64,000 bases of DNA from NCBI GenBank assembly GCA_030248215.1, contig JASANG010002926.1, positions 1 to 64,000 on the forward strand, read 5' to 3'. The DNA comes from Enoplolaimus lenunculus (taxonomy: Eukaryota > Nematoda > Enoplea > Enoplida > Thoracostomopsidae). This document shows positions 34,665-44,600 of the stretch, one piece after another (position 1 is the stretch's first letter; every line of letters begins with the position of its first letter). The position numbers and the translations under genes were made by a program. A model generated the notes under the pieces. That model was given only the letters and a program-made list of their open reading frames with translations. It did not search any database and had not been told where the DNA came from.

Positions 34665-35618
34665 GTATAGGTTCTAGCTGCTTGATAACTTTTAAAACTT
34701 GTTTTCTGTATTGGCCGGCCAGTCAAACTTCCCGTTGGCTGCCCGCCGGCCGGTCAGTAGAAAAAGTTGTAATTGCGTAACACTATTAATCTGTAATAAA
34801 CAATTCTGATGTATATGTGGTAGCTCAAGCCGTAATTCAGCGTAATTCCGAATTGGGCTAGTCCATGATGAAATTACGACTTATTCCTTGTCTGCTACAA
34901 GTGCACGCCGTGTGATTGGTTACTACCTTAATGCCATACTCAAATACCATTAGCTGATGCAAATACTCTTTTCTAATTGGCTAAGTAATCGCTACCTGTC
35001 GGCTACCTAAGTTTGTTTTACTGAGCTAAGTGGAAGCAAGGAGGATTAGGGCTATCAGGTAACCGATCGGAAAACGCACAGCTTTGTCTGACTCGTTTTG
35101 GGCTTACTCAAGTCGCAATTCCGTTTTGAACTAGCTCATTTCTGATTTGGGCTGAATTGTGACTTGATCTACGACATATATACGTCATTCAGAAGTAATT
35201 GTTAGCAAATAATCAAAATTTATTCGTATAATGAGTATTGACGTAAATTTGATTATATTCAACAGCAGCGTTTACAGAATGGTGTCTGGCAGCATGCAAC
35301 CGGAGGTGAAAATTATCGAAGCCGGAACTGGAGGTTAACAAAACCTGCCGGAGCTGGAGGAGACGCGAAATTAGGCAGTTTAAACAATATTTAACTTGTT
35401 AATTTTAGCAGATCTCTACACAGCGGTGTCAAAAATTTAGTTTTAAAAAATCCCGACAATTTGTTCTCAAAATTGTACCAAAACTTATGGCCAAAAAATT
35501 TCCTACCAAAATTGGGGATGCACGCATATTTTAAACTTTTTAGATTTGCATTCAGGCGAGCAAACGGGATGCCCTTCAAGCTGAAATTGGCCACACAAAC
35601 ACATAAACGACTAAGACA
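34665..35618. other. Intergenic DNA downstream of the SLC13 gene
   Basis: No gene is recognised. A GCAGCATGCAACCGGAGG stretch at about 35290 with GCCGGAGCTGGAGG following resembles the left end of the hAT-like MITE family, but the other end is unclear. The SLC13 3' UTR should lie in the right part. Confidence 0.4.
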
Positions 35619-38600
35619 TCACACAACAGTGACATTCAACTCGGTTGCAAGTCGTTCTTTTACAACTGGATCAGTTATTGCAGACAATGCCCATAGCGGA
35701 AATCGGCTGAGTCCCAGCACCGCGTTCATGTACGTTTGAGTGAAGAAAACTATTAATAATATTGACACAACGCTCACCAACAGACCGGCCATCATCTGGA
35801 AAACCACTTGTAATGTGCTATAATCGAAGTGGATTATTGTAGCGGCTGTGTTAGAGGTTTTTAGTTTTGCCTTGTTGTGGGCCCAACTGTCCCGCTGTCC
35901 AAGCTGTCCTGCTGTTCCAACCATTTCAGTATCCCACTATCCCAGCTCTCACCCGGCTGTCTTAACCGTCCAGCTGTCCCAACCGTTCGAACTGTCCCCA
36001 CTGTCCCGCTGTCGCAGGAGTCCCAACTATTCCGCTGCTGTCTTAACAGTTCCGCTGTCCCCACTGCCCCGTTGTTCCAACTGTCCCACTGTCCTAACTG
36101 CTCCGTTGTCCATCCTATCCCGCTGTCCCAACTGTCCCGCTGTCCCAGGTGTTCCAACAATACCGCTGCTGTCTTAACAGTTCCACAGTCCCCACTGTCC
36201 CGCTGCCCCAACTGTCCCGCTGTCCCAACTGTCCCCCCTGTCCCGCTGTCCCAACTGTCCACAATGTCCAAATTATATTTGTTGTGTGCACTCCTGGTAC
36301 TTAGCTGTCCCCGGACAACGTGACGGCCTTTAGCGCAACATTGACCCATAACTTTATACGACCCATAACTTTCTACACCAATTAGTAAGAAACTAACGAA
36401 AACGTACAGAAACTTGGAAATAACCCTTCAACTCATTATGTCACAGAAAATTTTATCCTATGATTTTAGCTTTGCTCTATTTACAGTGTTGCCACACGGA
36501 CAAACATACAGCTACTGATTCTTCGTACAGTACAGTTTCTGTTTGGATGTGTGCACTGCATGTGATATTTCAGTTGAAAAGTTTTCGTTATGAAATGTCG
36601 ATTTTACGCTGCAAATATTTCCCATGCTTACCATATCGCGCACTTTAAGTGCACCAGAAGCGAATACAATCGCATTCGGCGGAGTAGCAACCGGGAGTAG
36701 AAACGCGTATGAGCACGCAAGTGTCATCGGAATCACAAACGCAAGTGGGTTTATGCCAAGTTTCAGCGCCTAGAATTAAAAGCATAAGTTAACAAAAATC
36801 GTGCCTCCTTCAATGAAAGATTATTAATAAATACAGGCGTTTGCACGTTTACCCCCATAATTTATTAAAATTTCCGATTGTGGAGTAAGCATACTTAGGT
36901 TTTACGAGTAGGCGACAGTTTGGGTTTAGCTTTAGCCAGTATTGTACTGACTCGAAAAAAATGGGTTTAAATTTATTTGCCTCTCCAGAGGGTATCCCAC
37001 ATGTTAGTTGGTTACGGGCTGTTTTAATGTAATTGGACCCAAACATTATTCTTTTTGTATTTTTTCGGGCAGAAGTGACATGCTCCGAACATCTACGTTG
37101 ATTGCCATGTCCGTTGGTTCTCCTGGATTTCGTAAATTCATACGAGATGTCTGAGTGTCTGTCATGTATTTGAGAAGTCTAGGTCATTTTTCTGCTTTGG
37201 TCTCTTTGTATGAACTCTACTTAAGACTTGTAAACTCTATCCACGAACGGGCTCTAATTAGGGATACATGTTCCTATTGAATGAGACTCAAACTGAGGCC
37301 GCTCATATTACCACTCTTATTCGAATCACAACAGTAGGCCGAAAATTGGTATGTGGAAAGTGTACAAGAGCTTCTATTGAGTAATATTCCCATGCTACTT
37401 AGAGGGGCGTACCGTTTTTCCGCGGGGATGTGTAACGGAGTATTAGCTTAACTTTTAGATTATTTTTTGCTTAGACTTAGACTCAGGCCTAGGTTTGGTT
37501 ATCGGCTTATACTGCTGTTACTTACCTCAAAGCAACATTAACCCTATAATTGAGCTATTAAAGCTAAATTTAGGCAGCATAATATATACGTTTATGGCAT
37601 AACAAGGTTAGTATGAATTCTATGGAAATATTTTTATTTAATCTCTTCTCACATTGAGCTGCCTGTAGGCAACTCAGCGCAGTGTATATACGTTAAATAG
37701 TATACATATATCGCACCGTGTTTAACAATTGCATCACGTATACATAGTACTAAATCACCACAACACGTGAGAGCCCCCTCGGTCTCGAGCGTCAAGCTCC
37801 TATAGCTGAGTGGTGATGGTATACGCCTCCCACTCCAGTCACCGGAGTTCGAATTCTAGCATAAAAGTATGTCTCAGGGGAAATAGAAAATATTCATGTG
37901 AGAAGGGGTTAATATACCTATACTTACCAAATTATTAACAATCGAAACAAATATTGATGCTGTTACTGTATTGCTTGTAATATTTGTAACAATCATTGTA
38001 ATGATAACGCATATAAATTGAATTCCAACGGTACTGAGTGATCCAAGACGTTGTAGCTGCTTACCCATCCAGTTTGATAGTCCTGATGCCTGTAATCATC
38101 ATAAATTTCATAAATCTGTCACCGTTTTCGTGCAGTTTGATGAACTTATATAGGTATACCTATACGAAAAGTTACCAATTTCGTATTTGAGTTTCTAGGT
38201 ACAGTTTCATATTTGTACTTTACTAATTAATGCTAAAAAAGTTAGAATCCTAATAGTATTTATTTAGCTGAAAATACACAGGTTGATGAAATGACTGCGG
38301 TTTATCGCAAAAAGTTTAAAAAATGTTTGAACACGCACTCATACAACAAAAGACGCTAATGATGAGCCAGTTAAACGATGTTAGCCAGCAAAACAACTGT
38401 ACTTCCTAAACGCAATAATGAAAAACGCCCCCGGACTGATATTGTAGTGTCTCGAATAAGGGTTGCGCTATACTTTTGTTGACGGACGGCGCCGGACGTC
38501 AAGTATAGCGCAACCCTAAGAGGTGGAGAGGGAATATCCTTTTATGACCCAGGTATCCTGCTGAGGTAACACTAACATTATAGTTTGAGGAATGAATTAA

Positions 38601-41600
38601 ATTCTGTACCGAACTTAATGTGGTTCAGGAAGTACTTGTGCGATCTAATTAGGGTAATTGACGTTTATAGAATAATTAGGTAGTTTTTGACTCTATCATT
38701 TACGGACTCTAATTCGCGAAACAGAATCTTGTTGACTCAGATTCAAAATAGGGTCCCAACACTCGTATTACACCCCCTCTTTTTCGGGTTACTACAACAC
38801 ATTATAACGACCATCTACAAATCTATGATAACCAGCATAATGGTGGTTTCGAAATTTTATTGCAAGCTTACTTTAACGCCACCAGCCAGAGCAAACCCGC
38901 CACCGAGCAAAAGAACCACACTCCATGAAAATTTGGACTGCATTGCTGGCCAATCCATAATTGGCTTGCGTTTTACTGGATCTCTATGCTTATCTGAAAT
39001 CAAATATAAATATAGCAATGATTGTTGTCATTTTATGCAACTATTTAAGAGTGTACTTCACAGGCGTTGAATAAAAATAAAACGCATCTGTGCATTTTCT
39101 TCCAAGCCTAAGTCTATTAGGTTTAACAATAAACCTAATCTTCAGCCTATACTAAAATCAGAAAAATACTATGAACGGTCATTTTGCGCAAGAACCAAAC
39201 AAATCAGGTGTGATGTTCTGTTATTTTGCTGAGCGAGCATCATAAAATAATCAATAAATATCACTGAATATCACTGCAGTTTTACAAATTTACGTTTAGC
39301 TTAACAGGCACAAATAATACCAGAACCATTGGTTAAGAAACGTGTGTTGTTAATATCCTGTTTTTAAAATATGTACCTCTGTTTTGAGTACAATAGAAAT
39401 CTGGTTTCTCCATTGGTAACGATGTTCTGTTATTTTGCTAAGCGAGCATCATAAAAGTAATCGATAAATATCACTGAATATCACTGCAGTTTTACAAATT
39501 TACGTTTAGCTTAAAAGGCACAAATAATACCAGAGCCGTTGGTTAAGAAACGTGTGTTGTTAATATCCTGTTTTTAAAATATGTACCTCTGTTTTGAGTA
39601 CAATAGAAATCTGGTTTCTCCATTGGTAACGCAAATAATACTACAGCGATAATCATTGCACTTGTCGCATCAGTGAAATACCTTAAAAATTTATTTTCAA
39701 ATAATGACAAAGAATTTTTAAAATATGAATTTATCGGGAGCAAACGGACAGAAAAAATAACCGATACGGAACGGAAAACTAATGGTGAAGTATAAAAGTT
39801 TCGACCATTGTTACTTTTGAAGGACGTAACAGTAGATTAAAGCGTATTCCTAAGCCTAAGCCTAAGCGTTGCAAAAGCGTGTTCCTAAGCCTAAGCGTAA
39901 GCCTAAGCAAAGAAATGCTATCTACAATCGAAACCCAGTCTTTTATAGGCCCACAAAAACCTGGACGCCCTAAAAGTAACGGGCCAAAGTTTCAAAAAAA
40001 TTTTTCTGCTAACATAATTGAGGCGTGCATAATATTCACTGGATTTTCTAAAACTTTTTGAGAAAAAATGGCGGATGCATCGAAATTTTTAAGATTTTGG
40101 ATGATTTTAGTATTTTAATTGCTTAATTTCGAACAATTGCAACATATCTGCGTGGAAAAATTGGAGAGATACACGCGTGATTTATAACTAATTTTCTGCG
40201 TACAAATAACACAATTTCCGCTATTTGTATAACATAAACAAAACGAGAACGGATACTGATTTTCACCGGAAACTGAAACGGATATCCGGTTACACCCTGC
40301 CATTAAACAATCCATAAAAATGCATAATTTCTTAATTTTTATTTATAAATCACATTCCCCACGTTATCTATAATTCGAAACTGTAGCATACAGGCTTCTT
40401 TTGGCTGTATATTGGCAACAATAATTGCAACCAACCCCAACATATTTCCCTCAAGATGTGTTACTGGGAAACGATCAAAATACCTTTTAATTTCTTACTG
40501 CATCGCGCGTCTCCAACGACTTTTATACATTGATTGGTTAGTTTTGAAAATTGCACGTAAACGTATTTGGATATTTTTCTATTGCTTATGGCCAAAGTAT
40601 AAAAAGAGTTGGTCCAAATTACGTGTCTTGGGTGTTTCAGGTCTAATGATATGCATAAATATATATTCACAAGATATATTCTATATGTCATTTTTCTTGC
40701 CCCAAACAGCTCTTTACCCCAGTTTGCGACTGGGACGTCGTAAACGACAATTGCTGTTCGGAGCAGCGGAAACCACTATTGCTACAGGAATACAAACTGA
40801 TTGCGATTGGCTGTTCAGGTTTGACTGTATTCCAGAAAACTGACTTGCACAATAACTAGTTCACCACATCTGCAAACTATAAATTAAATAAAGTTTATAA
40901 GGCCCATATAGTGTGTAAACACCAGTGTACCAGCCAGTGGCGTAAAGAGAGATTTGGACTGGGGAGGCATTTCAGTCCGTACCCTTTCTCCACAGCAAAG
41001 CCAAAGTTAAGGTTTCAGTACTGACGGATCTAAGGTTTTTTGGTGTGATACGAGTTTGGCCTATCTCAGAGTTTTGCTCCGAGACCAATTTCCGAGCTCC
41101 CATTAAAGTTGTCTTAATGTTTGCCGGTCGAATAACTGAACCGCATTGTCAGCCACATGACACGAAATGAAAATATCACGACCGAAGCAGGCGAAAAGTT
41201 AGACACTATTGTATTATTCGTTCAATAGAAATTTGTCCATCAGGATGTTTGATATGTACAATATTCCAGGCATTAGGGACTGAAACATAGTGAGCTTGAA
41301 GCTTATACGCCGGTTCTGGTTCTCTGGAACATAATCAGACCTGAACATCAATCGCAAAACGTTTGCATTCCAGCAGCTGTTTGAGTATCCCAACGTTCAA
41401 AAGGCCCGACATTATGTAAACAACAATTTCATGCATAATTTTACTTTACTCTCTTGTGCGTTACAGGATCTTCTGGATTGAATAGTACGCCAAAACCATC
41501 AAACACTTGTGGATCTCGCAAAATCCACATTAGCAATAGTACCAGGAAGCATACCAGTACCTGAATTTCGGCGAAGCTAAAATGTTATTTTCGAAAATCA

Positions 41601-44600
41601 TTAAGATCTGTTGTCAGGGCACAGAATGACAAATAAAAAGCCAAACATTGTTTTTCTGTTTCAAATCGAAAACCAGTGGGCTATAGCTCATGATTTCTGA
41701 TGCATGTACAAGAAGATACAAAATGTCGTAGCACAAGCAATGCGAAAACTTTAGTAAAGGTTCTTTCGAGGCATCTTGCACACTTTCCCCTACAAATTTT
41801 GCCAATTTTCATATTTTCACATATGTTTTAGTTTTGTTCTAACTCAGTAATTGAGCTTATTTCGGAGAGAGTCAATTTGACTCACCATTTTTTGCAGTGT
41901 ACTCAAGCTTAGGCTGAAGTTTAAGCCTTACGTGTGTAGTGGGTACAAGAACTTCTTTCGACCTCAGTTTGCAAATATACGAACAAATAATCAAACTGGC
42001 AAGTTATATAAGAACTTGATTAACGCTAACCTCCACGGTGGAAGATTGTGGTATTTTTCTTTAATAATTGCTTCAACACCCAACGTATCCCGATTAATAA
42101 TCATTGTCTTCTTTTTACATGGAAAACCAAACACCCTAAAAGTAAGATAAGCAAGCGTGAAATGAAAAATATGCCACCAGTGTTTAGTATGGTGTAAAAA
42201 ATTTTTGACCTTTTTTACTGGGACATAACCACGACAATTAATACTAGATAAGCTCACGACTCTAGTGGATATCAGCAGAGTAGGATGTGGGTAAGAATTT
42301 TTACCCGACCCACGATTTACCCAGGAGAATAAAAAAATTTTTACCCACAGGGTTTACCCACGCTAAAAGATCTACCCACGAACCATCTTTTATTCGCGCC
42401 TGAAGTTAAACCAGTATTTGAAAAATCGCTGGTGATTTGCACTTAAATGAAGTTTTGTGTTACAGCTCCAATGAATCTTACGTCTGAAATTTTTTACTAG
42501 AAACAACAAATCTTCTAACCAAGTAAATAAAACACAGAAGTTTTGGTTTTTCAACGCTCGTTGACTAAACTTAGTTGATAGAGTATGTTTTTCACCTTAC
42601 AACTCTTAAAGGTATGGCGCGTGTAAAAAACTGTTAATTTCTTTGCCAGCGTGATGCAAACCTTTACAACCCACGGGTATACCCGCGGCTGAAATTCGTT
42701 ACCCGACCCTCGTTTACCCGCGGGTACCCGCGGGTAAAGTCCCACTCTTGTAGAATTTGCTCAGTTTTTATGCCATCAAAACGATGATTGGATAATTGTT
42801 TTCTTGCAAGTTTTGCGTCTTCTTCGATTATGAGTTGTGGTTTTTATATATCTAAAACATTCCCGGCTAGCAGTAAAAATAGAAATTTGAGTGAATATTA
42901 ATAATGGTTTGGTCTAAACATTAAATCAAGTGACACGTACGGTTAAGTAAAGTCATATTTCAACCGCCTATCTAAACTACATAATGCAAATCGTTTTTGA
43001 AACTTGGAAGACTCACATGACTCCTAGAAAATAGAACACTAGGCATAGCCATGTAGCGAACAAACAACAAACCATTGGAAACAGCGAAAAACCAAGCCAT
43101 GACGCGAAATTCAAGCCCGTCTCTTTGTTAGGGTACAAGCTGAAATAATTATGTTCATTGGATTGGTACGACATCCCACATATAACATCCGGCGGAAAAA
43201 TACCAATCAGTTATAAGTATCTCTCGGTGGTTCAACTGGTAGGTATCAACGGCAACTAAACACATACATGGTTACCGTTACAGTACATCAGTACAACGAT
43301 ATGCCGCTTACGAAGAACATTTGTATCAATTTAATGTCAACGGGGATATTTGACTTATAAAATTTGTGCCTAAGCCCTTACTGTATTGCAGCCCCTCAAA
43401 AAGGTATGATGCAGCTAAAAGTAACACTAACACCGGTCAAAATTGATGAATGAAAAATATCTTAACCCTTTCTCACATAAAGATTTTCAAGATCATATGA
43501 GATGTAAATTCAAGGCAAGATTCTACACCCAGTCTCACGCGGGCGGAAGGCATTTACGATGACCACTGAGCTATAGGACCTTCACGCGCGAGCCCGAGGT
43601 GGCTCTCATGTCTTGTGGAGATTTTGCGCTACACATATATGTTAGAAGTATTAAACATTGCCCACAGTGTCTGCTATTGCTCGTATATTATTTGTATTTG
43701 GTTGCTCAAAGTATACTCTATGAGTGAAAGGGTTAATGATTTTACAACTTTTAATAAAAATCCAACAACAAAACATGGAAATGCTCAGACTGATTTTCAT
43801 TAGCATGTAATGTCAACAATCCTGTATTAACTTACTCATCATTAATTTGTCCGATCATAACTAAATTTGGCGGTGTTCCAGTAACAGTGCCGGTTCCGCA
43901 GACATTTGCAGCAAAACATATACAAATTAGCAATCCTTTTGCCATGTTTTGATCTTTTGGTGCTGCCTTTTCAATTAATCCGGCCGCAGTTTCACCGTCT
44001 TCAGTTGAACAATTGCCTTGGTTTCCAGTACTGTCGTCTTCGACGGCTACATTTGATTGTAGCGGTTTGCATTCTGAATCGTTCAGTACGAGAGTCTCGC
44101 TAAAGTTAATATTCAGACTAAAACACGCAAATATCCGTTTCCGGCATAATCGGTGTCCGTATTTTTTACTCTTACGCTTAAGTTTTAATTACAACTCGTT
44201 TAAAATCATTTAGCTTTTCAATATAACAACGCTGCAGTTGTTCACACGGCAGTGTTTACCGCACCCCAACCCCCCGGTGAGTGGCCCGGTGTCGCATGAA
44301 AAAATGACTCCCCCAAAAAAAGTAACCCCCCAGCATATTTTCACGGCGGTCCAATTTTCACAGTACTGCCGTGTGAAAACCGGGGGTCATTTATATTGGG
44401 TGGTCATTTTTTCATGCGACACCGGCCTAAAAAGGGACCCGGCGCGGGAACGCACTGTCTCGAATTGGTCGAAAAATTTCTTCAGTACTTATGGCACTTG
44501 CACTAAATATTATCAACGAAATGAACAGATGCATTTTAATCCGAAGGATATGTGCGGATCAAAACACAATTCTGGACACCGGATGCCGCCAGCTTCAAAT

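Noticed and set aside
35848-36349. Overlapping 100-160-residue frames on both strands
   Set aside because: All are translations of the CTGTCCC minisatellite, with no domain and no independent support.
37796-37862. A genuine tRNA gene
   Set aside because: Box A and B fit, but the same segment recurs at 52378 and 43535 inside TTAA-flanked elements and no acceptor stem pairs well.
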